From the NCBI RefSeq assembly GCF_003026475.1, contig NZ_PYMC01000011.1, positions 91,517 through 155,516 on the forward strand: DNA of 64,000 nucleotides, read 5' to 3'. The number at the start of each line of letters is the position of its first letter. Positions within the stretch are counted from its first letter, which is position 1. The DNA comes from Photobacterium lipolyticum. Its GTDB lineage: Bacteria; Pseudomonadota; Gammaproteobacteria; Enterobacterales; Vibrionaceae. The translations under genes and the position numbers were made by a program. Below the pieces are notes generated by a model. The model was not told the origin of the DNA and made no database searches. It saw nothing but the letters and a program-made list of their open reading frames with translations. Shown piece after piece: positions 9,541 through 18,457 of the stretch.

Positions 9541-11427
9541 TTAAATCTTGTATTGATTCACTTCGAGGTTAAGCTCTTCGGCGAGGTGGCGCAGAGCCTC
9601 TGCCTGCTGGTGGCCTGATTCGGTATCTTGAGCAATTTGGTTCGCAACTCGCTCTAATGCTTCGGTATTGCGCGTTATTTCTTCAGTAACCAGGCTTTGT
9701 TCTTCTGCGGCGCTGGCGGTTTGAGTTGCTATATCGGTAATACTGGAAACGGTATTGGTGATTTGTAGCAGGCTGTTGCAAGCGGTTTCTGATTCAATAA
9801 CACTGATTTTAGCTATGCCCTGACTGTCCGCCATATATTTCACGGCAAGGCTAGTGGTGGATTGCAGATCTTCAATCATGGATTGGATTTCTTGGGTTGA
9901 AGAGTGGGTCCGCTGGCTTAGCACCCGAACTTCGTCGGCTACAACGGCAAATCCACGACCTTGCTCCCCGGCGCGTGCCGCTTCAATGGCCGCATTCAAT
10001 GCCAGTAGGTTAGTTTGCTCGGCAATGCTTCTGATAGTCGATAAAATGGCTGAAATGTTCTGAGCTTGGGAATTTAATTGGTTGATTGTGGTACCCGTAT
10101 TTTCGATCTCATCGGCTAAGTGGGTGATCGCTGATTGGCTCTTTAATACTTGCCGGTAACCCGCATCCGATATTTCACTCGCTTGATGAGTTTGACGGGC
10201 CGTGGCCTCAGCATTACTGGCAATGCTCTGGGTAGCGGCGGCCATTTGATTGACGGCTGTTGCAACGCAACTAATTTGCTGATATTGCTCATGGACTTTT
10301 TGATTTTGTGCCTCGCTTAAGGCCGAGGTATTGGCAGCTTGTTCAGACAGGCTAACTGAAATTGTATTGGTATCACTCATCATTGTTTGTAGTTTGCTGA
10401 CAAAGTGATTAAATGCATCGGCTAACTGGCCAACCTCATCACTGCTTTCTACCGGTAAACGTACCGTTAAGTCGCCATCACCGTGGCTGATATTTTTAAG
10501 TGCGTTCGTGAGTTGTACCAGCCCCTTCAGCATTATCTTGATTAGCAGTGTCACCATAAGAACAGCCACAAGGGTCAGGCCTGAAGCGATAACGGCTTGT
10601 TCTTTTAGTAATGAGCGATACGCGGTAAACGTCAGCTCATCGTTCTGACTGATAGCTAAATACCATTCCGAGTTGTTAACTTTGGTCAGTGAGAGCAGGT
10701 GTTTTTGACCGTTGAACGTGATGTTTAACAGCTCATCATGCTGGGCTGCTCGCACAATGGTTGCTGGTAAGAGCTGGCTATCCAGTTCTGATGCCGGAGA
10801 GAGAACAAGCTTTGGATCATCATGGGCGATGATAGTTCCGTCTTGATGGATCAAGAAGACATGGCTGCTTGCGTTGAGCTTAAATTGCTGCAGGGCATCA
10901 ACTAAATAGTCGGTCGTGATGGCGGCACCAACAACACCCGGAACGCCGTCAATCGTGGTGGGCATCGATAAAATAAATTTCATAATGCCGGAGTTTTTAC
11001 CGATCAGAGGTTTAGAAATGACCAGACGGTCAGTGGTGATGGCCTGCTGATACCAAGGTCGGATTCTGGCATCATAGCCTTGCTTTACTCGTGATGGAAA
11101 CGAGCGAATATAATAGCCTTGTGCATCAGCATAATAGGCATCATCAAGCGCTAACGAGCGCTGTGCTTGCTGAAGGGCATCTAAGTGGCTTGCTTTATCA
11201 AGAGGTTTAGACAGGTTTTTAAGCGTATTGATACGGTCATCCATCCATACGCTCAGATTTAGCGCTGCGACACGGGATATGTTATCCATCATGGCGTGGG
11301 CTTCATCTGTGGTGTGTTTTTTTAAGGTGCTGGCAGCCTGCAGCGACAATGTTGTCGTTACGGTCAGCACGATTAAGATAAGTAACAGTGATAATTTTGT
11401 GTTAAGCGTAAACTCTCTGAATTTCAT
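9541..11427 (-). CDS. Methyl-accepting chemotaxis protein with dCache sensor
   Basis: Transmembrane chemoreceptor of 628 residues that signals to CheA/CheW. Order: TM1 (about 11-31), a large periplasmic dCache_1-type sensor (about 33-275, including YYIRSFPSR and KFILSMPTT), TM2 (about 278-298), HAMP (about 300-352), then the methylated-helix signalling domain with the hairpin tip [20 protein letters not shown]. The end, VNQYKI, has no NWETF-type CheR pentapeptide. GAGGAA lies nine bases before the start. The ligand is unknown; adjacency to the phosphoglycerate locus suggests but does not prove a related attractant. Confidence 0.93.
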   Translation of the reverse strand: MKFREFTLNTKLSLLLILIVLTVTTTLSLQAASTLKKHTTDEAHAMMDNISRVAALNLSVWMDDRINTLKNLSKPLDKASHLDALQQAQRSLALDDAYYADAQGYYIRSFPSRVKQGYDARIRPWYQQAITTDRLVISKPLIGKNSGIMKFILSMPTTIDGVPGVVGAAITTDYLVDALQQFKLNASSHVFLIHQDGTIIAHDDPKLVLSPASELDSQLLPATIVRAAQHDELLNITFNGQKHLLSLTKVNNSEWYLAISQNDELTFTAYRSLLKEQAVIASGLTLVAVLMVTLLIKIMLKGLVQLTNALKNISHGDGDLTVRLPVESSDEVGQLADAFNHFVSKLQTMMSDTNTISVSLSEQAANTSALSEAQNQKVHEQYQQISCVATAVNQMAAATQSIASNAEATARQTHQASEISDAGYRQVLKSQSAITHLADEIENTGTTINQLNSQAQNISAILSTIRSIAEQTNLLALNAAIEAARAGEQGRGFAVVADEVRVLSQRTHSSTQEIQSMIEDLQSTTSLAVKYMADSQGIAKISVIESETACNSLLQITNTVSSITDIATQTASAAEEQSLVTEEITRNTEALERVANQIAQDTESGHQQAEALRHLAEELNLEVNQYKI

Positions 11428-11695
11428 CAGAAGACATTCCTCATGATCGTAACATATCGAGTGTTTTCTATACTCATTTGAAACGTGGCTTTATCTCTGG
11501 ATGGAAAGATAAAAGATTGGTTATTTTATCTTTTTTGTAGCCAGCGATAGATGACGGTGAATGGTAACAATTAATTTGGCAGGTACTGAGAAGGCTATCG
11601 AATACTGTCTCTTTGATTTATGTATTTATGAGGCAAAAAGGGCCCAAAAAGGTTAAATAACATATAGCCGGGGTGAGGTTAAGCCTTAGGGGGAA

Positions 11696-11727
11696 TTAAT
11701 ATGCCTGAATGGCATCAGGCATATTAA
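11696..11727 (-). terminator. 13-bp perfect inverted repeat after pgtA copy 1
   Basis: TTAATATGCCTGA and TCAGGCATATTAA surround a 6-base loop about 30 bases after the pgtA stop codon; the arms themselves end in A/T-rich sequence that can serve as the U tract. The rest of the 331-base gap 11428-11758 holds no gene. Confidence 0.65.
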
Positions 11728-11758
11728 TTGGTTTGAAGATGGGGTAAATCGCTGGATC

Positions 11759-13027
11759 TTAATTCACTTTGTAGTTGTTTTTGTCTAAGTCGTATTTTCT
11801 CATCCTTAGATAGAGTTTTTTGCGCTGAATCTTTAGATATTCTGACACATCGTTGATGCGCCCGGCGTACAAATAGAGCGCATCCTCGATTAATTGTTTT
11901 TCATACTGTTCAACCAGATCATCTAATGGGCTGGTCATTTGTTCGATCGGCTGAGTACGATCGGCGTTAGAGAGCTTTATCATCCCTATCGCATAGAGTT
12001 CGGCAACACTTTTTAACTCTCTAATATTACCCGGCCATTGATGGCGTTTAAGTGTGTCTAAATACGCTTTATCAACTTTAGGCCGTTGCTTGCCCAATAA
12101 GGCGCAGCTTTTTTTTAGAAAATGGCGAAACAGTGGAATGACATCTTCTTTACGCTGGCGCAATGGCGGGATAGCAAACCGGACTTGGCTTAAAAAGTAG
12201 AACAACTCTGGCAGCAGGCGGTGTTCTTTTAATTCGCTTTCCGGACACTCGCCAAATATTGCGATCAGCTTAACCGAACGTTTACCCGAACGTTCTTGAT
12301 TCAATAAAAAATGACTGAGAAAGCGCTGCACTTCTGCCGGCATGGAGCCTGGCTCTTGTAATATCAAGCTACCTTTTTCTGCTTCTTCTAAAGTACATTC
12401 CAGCGCTTTAACAGATTGAATAGAATTGCCATTTTTAACCACCAACGGTTGTGAACTTCGTGGGCTGTGTTCATGTAACAGGATTGCGGTGGTATATCGT
12501 CCGGTTCCGCTTTCGCCTTGGATCAGCGCATCTCTGTCTGCGGAGGCTAACAGTTTAATGTGGTTGCGCAGCTCTTCAATTTCAGTACTGGTACCGAGAA
12601 GTTGTTCAGGGAGGCTGTTTTCGATGATTTGCCACTGCTCGACAAGATTTTTCCGCTCTGCGATGACTTTTTCCAGTAAGTTAAGCAATTTTTTTGGTTT
12701 TAAAGGCTTTTCTAGGTAATTGACAGCCCCTTTTTGCATTGCTTCAACAGCCATCGCAATATCACCATGTCCGGTGATGGTGATGATAGGAAGATGTGGA
12801 CTGATCGCCTTTACCTTGTCAATCAATTCCATGCCACTCATGGTCGGCATATAGATATCAGTCAGGATCACGCCTGACCAATTCGGATGGATCTCTTTTA
12901 GAGCCATATGCGGATCTTGGAAGGCACGTGTTTTATAACCCGCAAGTTGCAATAAATGCTGGCATGAGTTCAGCACGTGCTGATCATCATCGATAAGTAC
13001 AACTTGAATATCATTACTGAGCATCAT
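11759..13027 (-). CDS. pgtA: PgtA-type response regulator, copy 1
   Basis: Likely response regulator of the phosphoglycerate-sensing system (PgtA of Salmonella), paired with the kinase encoded just upstream. The receiver domain (1-120) has the acidic pair D13-D15, phosphoacceptor D57, T85 and K107. It is followed by a shrunken AAA domain: the Walker A loop reads GESGTGRYT with Arg in place of Lys, and no GAFTGA sigma-54 contact loop is present. A Fis-like helix-turn-helix ends the protein (IQRKKLYLRMRKY). The gene overlaps pgtB by 14 bases. DNA binding without sigma-54 activation is inferred. Confidence 0.85.
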   Translation of the reverse strand: MMLSNDIQVVLIDDDQHVLNSCQHLLQLAGYKTRAFQDPHMALKEIHPNWSGVILTDIYMPTMSGMELIDKVKAISPHLPIITITGHGDIAMAVEAMQKGAVNYLEKPLKPKKLLNLLEKVIAERKNLVEQWQIIENSLPEQLLGTSTEIEELRNHIKLLASADRDALIQGESGTGRYTTAILLHEHSPRSSQPLVVKNGNSIQSVKALECTLEEAEKGSLILQEPGSMPAEVQRFLSHFLLNQERSGKRSVKLIAIFGECPESELKEHRLLPELFYFLSQVRFAIPPLRQRKEDVIPLFRHFLKKSCALLGKQRPKVDKAYLDTLKRHQWPGNIRELKSVAELYAIGMIKLSNADRTQPIEQMTSPLDDLVEQYEKQLIEDALYLYAGRINDVSEYLKIQRKKLYLRMRKYDLDKNNYKVN

Positions 13028-15392
13028 TTATAGGGAACTCCAAAACAATCATTGCACCGCCGTTTAGTGTCGAGGCCAGTTGAATGGAACCGTTCATTCG
13101 GATCATAATTGAACGGCAAATATTCAATCCAAGCCCTAACCCTACTTCCTTGGTGGTGGTAAACGGGGTAAATAGTGTATTTATAATGTCTTTGTCAAAG
13201 CCTTGCCCGTTATCACAACAGGCGATGGTTAGGCGTTGCTCTGAACGGCCCAACTCGATGATATCGACGTGGCCATGTATATTGACTAAAGGTGCGAGGG
13301 CATCGCAGCTATTGACCAGTAAGTTTACAAGAACCTGTTCAATTTGAATCGGTTCGCCAAGGCCGGTACTGCGTGGTGTAAGCTGATTATTGAACTGAAT
13401 GTTATGTTGTTTGGCCCGATAGGCGACGATATCAATGGCATTCTGCGTCGCTTGATACAGATTAACGACACTATTCAGTTTAGAGGTTGTGGTTTTTTTT
13501 GAAAAGTTACGCAGGTTGGCAATAATGTGATCCATGCGTTCACAGATCTCATTCATTTTCGCCAGTGTGTCGTTCAGATCGGGATATTGCGTCTCGTTGT
13601 AAGTCATCTGTACAGTAAAAATGTATGTCGACAGCGCAGAAAGCGGCTGATTTAATTCATGTGCCAGTGTTGTCATGGCCTGACCAACGACAGCCATTTT
13701 GGCCGATTGGATCAGTTCATCTTGTGCCGTGACAAGATTGGCCTCAGCGCGTTTTCTTTCTTCGATTTCATCGTGCAGCGCTGCATTGGTGGCTGATAAT
13801 GTCTGTGTTTTTTCTTCGACTTTATGTTCTAGCCAGCGGGCAATATTTTCTTGTTCGGTAATATCGGTCAGGGTAATAATCACCTTAGGTATCTTATTTT
13901 GTTGAAAAACCCTCAGATCCAGACGGAAGTAGCGTGTCTGACGATATTCATCATTCATCGCCATGGTTAAACTGTCAGCACCTTCTCTGAGCAGTGTACT
14001 GTGTGAAGTGAATATTGATTTCAACTGCTGGTGTTTTTGTGGCTCGAATAAATCCCAAATTGTTTCTGATTTGACGTGTGGTGACGTGAGCAACGGGAAA
14101 AGTTCTTTGGCCTGATAGTTGACTGATTCAATCATCCCGTCTGTCGTGCAGGTGATGATACTTGCCTGGGTGTTGTTGATCAGGTTCAGGGCATTGGTTT
14201 TTTCGATTTCCTGTCGCTGTAGGCAGAAATTACGCAGGTTGCTACCTAGTTTGCCAATTTCGTCATGGCCTGTTACCGAAACAGGCAGTTCGACTTCACC
14301 CGTTACAACGGCACTCAGTGCCAGGCTCAGATCATGTAACCGGCCAACAATACGTTTGCGGACAAAATAGGTACAGATAAACGCACTACTGAATAAGGCG
14401 CAGAGCAGAACAATAAAGAGAACGTGATTACCCGTCCTGACGGTTGTTTTTGCCTCGAGTTTAATACCTTGTAACTCTCGACTTGCCTTATTGACCAGTT
14501 TATTTATTTGCTCTTGCTGGAAGTTTAGCCGGGTTTTAATCGTCTGTTTTTGATTGTCGGTCTGGAGGTTGATCGCGACAATACTCTGAAGTAGCTGATG
14601 AAGCTTGCTGTCTGGTTGAACAATGGCAATCAGTTCAAGTAGCAACTGGTGGTGAGTGATGCTGGTTGCATTATGTAGCAAAGCATCACTCAGTGATTTA
14701 ATTTCCTTGGTTTTGTATCCAATAAATTGAAAAGCACTGCTGAGGTTACGCTGTTGATGCTGACGGATCACCTCTTGAACCAGGGAAATTAATTCATTTT
14801 CGTTAACGGTTAGTTGTTGTAACGCTGAAAAATCACTATAGAGCGAGGTTTGGGTTGTTGAATTTAAATTCGCTGTTCGAGAATTGGTAATTTGCCATTC
14901 TAACTCCTGGTTCAACGGTGTCAGTTCATCGACGATATCCTGATGGAGCCATAAGATAGTCTCAGAGGTTTTATTCAGTTGCTGGTTCAGTTCGATCTTA
15001 GTTGCCTGCAGTGTGGTGTAGAGCTCAATATCATCAGCCAGCTGGCTATATTCTTGCCTCAAGTTGTTAACCAGAGGCAGGGACGTTAACGTTATCGTCG
15101 CTCGATTGAGTTCAGTCATTTCATCCTCGAGCCTTACTTTGAGTTGGTTCAGTCTTAGCTGGTTGCTGGTTGTGTACACTTCATTCAGGTATGCCTGTAG
15201 TTCTGCGCTGCTGCGTTCTAGTTGATAGCTGGCTTTCAGTGCTGGAATGTTATCATCTACCATCAGATCAACCTTACTATCCAAGGTCTTCCAAGTGGTG
15301 AAGGCAACAATGCTGACTAAGCAAATCATCAGTAGAATGCAAGTAAAGGCGGCGACAAGGCGTGAACCAATGGTATTGAATTTGAACAACAC
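13014..15392 (-). CDS. pgtB: PgtB-type sensor histidine kinase, copy 1
   Basis: Membrane sensor kinase of 792 residues. Order: TM1 (about 13-33), a long helical periplasmic region (35-320), TM2 (324-344), HAMP (about 345-397), PAS-like segment (400-515), coiled coil (520-560), DctB-type H-box LAHELNQPLSAL with H578, and HATPase domain with N-box N694, NGQGFD and GLGLGLNICRS. It matches the Salmonella PgtB architecture, though longer. The gap from pgtC is six bases and the 3' end overlaps pgtA by 14 bases, so the three genes are translated as a block. Partnering with the PgtC-like periplasmic protein is inferred from the known system. Confidence 0.87.
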   Translation of the reverse strand: MLFKFNTIGSRLVAAFTCILLMICLVSIVAFTTWKTLDSKVDLMVDDNIPALKASYQLERSSAELQAYLNEVYTTSNQLRLNQLKVRLEDEMTELNRATITLTSLPLVNNLRQEYSQLADDIELYTTLQATKIELNQQLNKTSETILWLHQDIVDELTPLNQELEWQITNSRTANLNSTTQTSLYSDFSALQQLTVNENELISLVQEVIRQHQQRNLSSAFQFIGYKTKEIKSLSDALLHNATSITHHQLLLELIAIVQPDSKLHQLLQSIVAINLQTDNQKQTIKTRLNFQQEQINKLVNKASRELQGIKLEAKTTVRTGNHVLFIVLLCALFSSAFICTYFVRKRIVGRLHDLSLALSAVVTGEVELPVSVTGHDEIGKLGSNLRNFCLQRQEIEKTNALNLINNTQASIITCTTDGMIESVNYQAKELFPLLTSPHVKSETIWDLFEPQKHQQLKSIFTSHSTLLREGADSLTMAMNDEYRQTRYFRLDLRVFQQNKIPKVIITLTDITEQENIARWLEHKVEEKTQTLSATNAALHDEIEERKRAEANLVTAQDELIQSAKMAVVGQAMTTLAHELNQPLSALSTYIFTVQMTYNETQYPDLNDTLAKMNEICERMDHIIANLRNFSKKTTTSKLNSVVNLYQATQNAIDIVAYRAKQHNIQFNNQLTPRSTGLGEPIQIEQVLVNLLVNSCDALAPLVNIHGHVDIIELGRSEQRLTIACCDNGQGFDKDIINTLFTPFTTTKEVGLGLGLNICRSIMIRMNGSIQLASTLNGGAMIVLEFPINDAQ

Positions 15393-15398
15393 GGTAAC

Positions 15399-16676
15399 TT
15401 ACTCTTGATCTATTTGATTGAGCAGATGATTTGCTTGTTGCAAATTTTTCTTAAGGGCTTCTTTCCATCGCTGAATTTCAGCGGCAACAATCGGATCTCT
15501 GCCGCGTTTTGCACCGTCACTATGAAATTGTGCCAAGTAGGCTGGGGAATTCGATTGTTCTGCGGTGACGGGAACCTTTGCTGCATACTGTTTTGCTAGT
15601 AGTAGTTTGTTATGTACCTCAGAAGGCAGATTTGTTATGGCCTCTAGCTGATGGATGGAGGACCAGGTACTATTAAGTTGATGTAGTTGTTCTGTAATTG
15701 CTTGGTCAAAGAGCAGAGAAACGAGTGCATCTCGGCGATGTAACAGCTGTTTATTTAAGATAAAAGATTTTCTTTCTGCTAATTGTGGCTGATTAAGAGA
15801 ATGTTTAGCCATAGATGATTTTTCCAGTACACGCTGCCCGGAGTCAGAAAGTAGAAAATCAACGAAATTTTTAGCATTTACAATAGAGTGACTTTTCTTC
15901 GCGATACCAACATAAGCCGGCATCAGAATAGAGTTAGGCAGATAATTAAAGTCGATGTAATTAAATACTTTTTTGCTGTTTATGGCATAACTGTCTATTA
16001 CCGGTGCTGCGCCAATTAATCCTTTTGAAATAGCCTCGCTGACCCCAAAGCTTCGTGAGGAAATGAAGGCGATATTCCCCCCGATCTGCATAAGCAACCG
16101 CCAGCCATCTTCCCAGCCATAATGCTGAAGTATGTTTTCAACCATCAGGCTTGTAGTGCCTGACCGAGAAGGGGTACTCATGGTGATGTGGTGGAAGTAC
16201 ATTGCATTTGTTAAGTCTTCCCATGATTTTGGCGTTGGCAGATGATGGCTGCTCAGATATTGCTGGTTAGCCATCAGGCCAAAGCCAGAATAGCCAAAAG
16301 CAGTGATTTCACCTGAAATATCAATGATGTGTGGAGAAAGCCAATTCGGAACCTGATGCGGTGAGTTAATGGCATAGAGCTGCTTGTTGGTTGAAAGGTG
16401 ATTAAATAGCACCGGTGATGAGGAGATGATGATATCAATATTCTGAGCATCATCTTTTGCTAATAATCTTAAGGCCGTGCGGGTGCGCCTGAAGATAATG
16501 CGAACTTCAGTATCTGGGAATAGTTGCCGGTATTGTTCGACCTGTTGCGAAATAGTATGTTCGGAAAAAGTTGTAAGTATCACGATTGGTTTACTTTCAG
16601 CTGCAAAAGCATTCGCCTTAGCTAACAAGAATATTAATAGTGTGATGAGTGTTTTAATAATGTTCATTTTGGCCAT
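15399..16676 (-). CDS. pgtC: PgtC-type periplasmic binding protein, copy 1
   Basis: A 425-residue predicted periplasmic protein with a signal peptide (hydrophobic run ending AKANAFA near 25) and a bacterial extracellular solute-binding fold. In the Salmonella pgt system PgtC works with PgtB to induce the PgtP transporter. The most conserved segment shared with copy 2 is the RSGTT, LMVENILQ and RSFGVS region (about 172-210), probably the ligand pocket. The start could be 16676 or the Met three codons later; no strong ribosome site separates them. It is first in pgtC-pgtB-pgtA and divergent from pgtP. Confidence 0.83.
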   Translation of the reverse strand: MAKMNIIKTLITLLIFLLAKANAFAAESKPIVILTTFSEHTISQQVEQYRQLFPDTEVRIIFRRTRTALRLLAKDDAQNIDIIISSSPVLFNHLSTNKQLYAINSPHQVPNWLSPHIIDISGEITAFGYSGFGLMANQQYLSSHHLPTPKSWEDLTNAMYFHHITMSTPSRSGTTSLMVENILQHYGWEDGWRLLMQIGGNIAFISSRSFGVSEAISKGLIGAAPVIDSYAINSKKVFNYIDFNYLPNSILMPAYVGIAKKSHSIVNAKNFVDFLLSDSGQRVLEKSSMAKHSLNQPQLAERKSFILNKQLLHRRDALVSLLFDQAITEQLHQLNSTWSSIHQLEAITNLPSEVHNKLLLAKQYAAKVPVTAEQSNSPAYLAQFHSDGAKRGRDPIVAAEIQRWKEALKKNLQQANHLLNQIDQE

Positions 16677-16768
16677 GATGGTAACTTGTAAATAACCCCT
16701 GATTTTAGCGTTTTGTGCGCCCTATCAAAATTACGGAAATAAGAGAATATTATTTAACAACGGCGGTG

Positions 16769-16784
16769 TTCCATTCTTGGAACA
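16769..16784. promoter_or_regulatory. Palindrome GTTCCA-N4-TGGAAC in pgtC/pgtP gap
   Basis: Perfect 6-base arms lie 92 bases upstream of pgtC. It is a candidate operator for a dimeric regulator, PgtA being the obvious candidate. Confidence 0.4.
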
Positions 16785-16871
16785 TTTTCAAGTTCGCTGT
16801 GAACCATTATCTGCGATATAACCATACCTCTCCAGCTAAAATGTCCTTTTGTTGTCTCATGTGAAATTAAA

Positions 16872-16893
16872 TTTGGGAAAGATTGTTCCCAAA
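16872..16893 (+). promoter_or_regulatory. Palindrome TTTGGGAA-N6-TTCCCAAA upstream of pgtP promoter
   Basis: Perfect 8-base arms centred at 16882.5, about 54 bases upstream of the predicted pgtP transcription start and just above its -35 box. This is the position expected for an activator site. Confidence 0.5.
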
Positions 16894-16902
16894 ACCGCCT
16901 GC

Positions 16903-16930
16903 TTGCTGGTTATTTAGAACACCCTATTAT
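16903..16930 (+). promoter_or_regulatory. Predicted sigma-70 promoter of pgtP
   Basis: TTGCTG (16903-16908), a 16-base spacer and TATTAT (16925-16930) give a good -35/-10 pair about 60 bases upstream of the chosen pgtP start. No sigma-54 type GG/GC promoter was seen in the 16677-16996 gap. Confidence 0.45.
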
Positions 16931-16996
16931 CTGTCTCAAAGCACTACAGCTTGATTATTTTACGATACAAAAAATAAAGTATGCATGGAGATTAGT

Positions 16997-18379
16997 ATGT
17001 TCAGTTTTTTTAAAACCAGACCGGATAAACCGGTTATGGCAGGAAGTCCGGAAAAAATTCAGTCCGTTTTTAAACGCCACCAATGGTCTGTATTTTTAGG
17101 TTTAGTTTTTGGCTATGCTATTTTCTACGTTGTACGTATGAGTTTAGGCGTCGTGAAAAAACCGATGCTGGATGCAGAGATTGTGACCAAAGCAGAGCTG
17201 GGTATCATGGGCTCGGCATTCTTTTTCACTTATGCAATTGGTAAGTTCTCGAATGGCTTTTTGTCCGACTATGCCAACATCGGTCGGTTTATGTCATTTT
17301 CTCTCATATTGTCTGGCTGTACTGCCATCGCGATGGGAATGAATACCACGGCATTTTTCTTTATTCTTTTATGGGGATTAAACGGCTGGTTCCAATCTGT
17401 AGGCTCGGCGCCTTCATGTGTCTCTCTCTTCCAGTGGTTCTCTCCAAAACAGCGAGGTAGCCGTTATTCGATTTGGGGGGGGTCTCGTAATATCGGTGAA
17501 GGTATTACCTGGATCCTGACGGCGACCATGGTGAGCTACTTCGGTTGGCGTGCAGGCTTCATTGGTGCAGGTATTGCCGCGGTGATTGCTGGGCTATGCA
17601 TGTTCTTTATTCTGCGTGACCGTCCACAGACCTATGGTCTGCCTGATGCGGCAACAGCGTTTGGTGAAGAGGCTGAATTCAAAAAATCGAATGATCCGAA
17701 AGAAACCCGCCGTGCTCAACTGTTCATTTTGAAGCAACCTACGGTGTGGCTAATTGCTCTGGCATGTGCGGCAATGTACACCTCACGATATGCAATCTCT
17801 TCTTGGGCGGTTTTATATCTTCAGGAAGTAAAAGGCTATAGCCTGATTGATGCCGGTTTTGCAATGTCAGCATACCCGATTGCCGGTCTTGTTGGTGCGG
17901 TTCTCTCCGGAATTATTTCTGACAAAATCTTTAAAGCAAACCGTCATATTCCAACGCTGTTATATGGAATGGCCAACGTGGTAGGTATGTTCTTACTATT
18001 CTTTGGCCCACAAAGCCGAATGATGGATGCAGCAGCCTTGACGTTGATTGGCTTTGCGATTGGTGGTCTGGTTGTCTTCCTGGCAGGTCTGACGGCGTGC
18101 GACCTTATGCCTAAAAACGCAGTGGGTGCGGTAAAAGGCTTCATCGGTTTGTTCTCGTACATGGCGGCATCGGCGCAGGAGCTGATTTCATCAAACCTTA
18201 TCACTGTGACTGAAGTCGTGAATGAGGCAGGTGAAACGATGAAGGTGTATGACTTTGGTGCTGCACAGTATTTCTGGATTGGTGCATCAATTGTATCGCT
18301 ATTCTTAGCCTTAACGGTTTGGAATGCCAAGAAGGTAACCATGGAAGATGAACCTGGTGAGCCTGCTCTAGCGAAATAG
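16997..18379 (+). CDS. pgtP: Phosphoglycerate transporter PgtP (OPA family MFS)
   Basis: Inner-membrane organophosphate:phosphate antiporter, 460 residues with about twelve membrane segments and the OPA-type N-terminal pattern YAIFYVVRMSLGVVKKPM. Homologues take up hexose phosphates (UhpT), glycerol 3-phosphate (GlpT) or phosphoglycerates and PEP (PgtP). The last is favoured because pgtCBA genes flank it on both sides. The start is ATG 16997, since GGAG lies six bases ahead; an upstream ATG at 16985 would place that GGAG inside the reading frame. A pyruvate kinase gene follows 78 bases later, across a hairpin. Confidence 0.88.
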   Translation: MFSFFKTRPDKPVMAGSPEKIQSVFKRHQWSVFLGLVFGYAIFYVVRMSLGVVKKPMLDAEIVTKAELGIMGSAFFFTYAIGKFSNGFLSDYANIGRFMSFSLILSGCTAIAMGMNTTAFFFILLWGLNGWFQSVGSAPSCVSLFQWFSPKQRGSRYSIWGGSRNIGEGITWILTATMVSYFGWRAGFIGAGIAAVIAGLCMFFILRDRPQTYGLPDAATAFGEEAEFKKSNDPKETRRAQLFILKQPTVWLIALACAAMYTSRYAISSWAVLYLQEVKGYSLIDAGFAMSAYPIAGLVGAVLSGIISDKIFKANRHIPTLLYGMANVVGMFLLFFGPQSRMMDAAALTLIGFAIGGLVVFLAGLTACDLMPKNAVGAVKGFIGLFSYMAASAQELISSNLITVTEVVNEAGETMKVYDFGAAQYFWIGASIVSLFLALTVWNAKKVTMEDEPGEPALAK

Positions 18380-18401
18380 TTGTTGCGAAATAAATGATTT
18401 T

Positions 18402-18426
18402 AAGTAGCGGCGTGATGCCGCTACTT
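18402..18426 (+). terminator. Hairpin between pgtP and pyk
   Basis: AAGTAGCGGC, a 5-base loop and GCCGCTACTT form a perfect 10-bp stem. There is no downstream T-run, so it may act as a partial terminator or an mRNA stabiliser between the two genes. Confidence 0.5.
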
Positions 18427-18457
18427 GTCTAATTACGTATTCTCTAAGGTAATACCT

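Noticed and set aside
16677..16996. Search for a sigma-54 promoter upstream of pgtP
   Set aside because: No GG-N10-GC type element was found and both PgtA proteins lack the sigma-54 contact loop.
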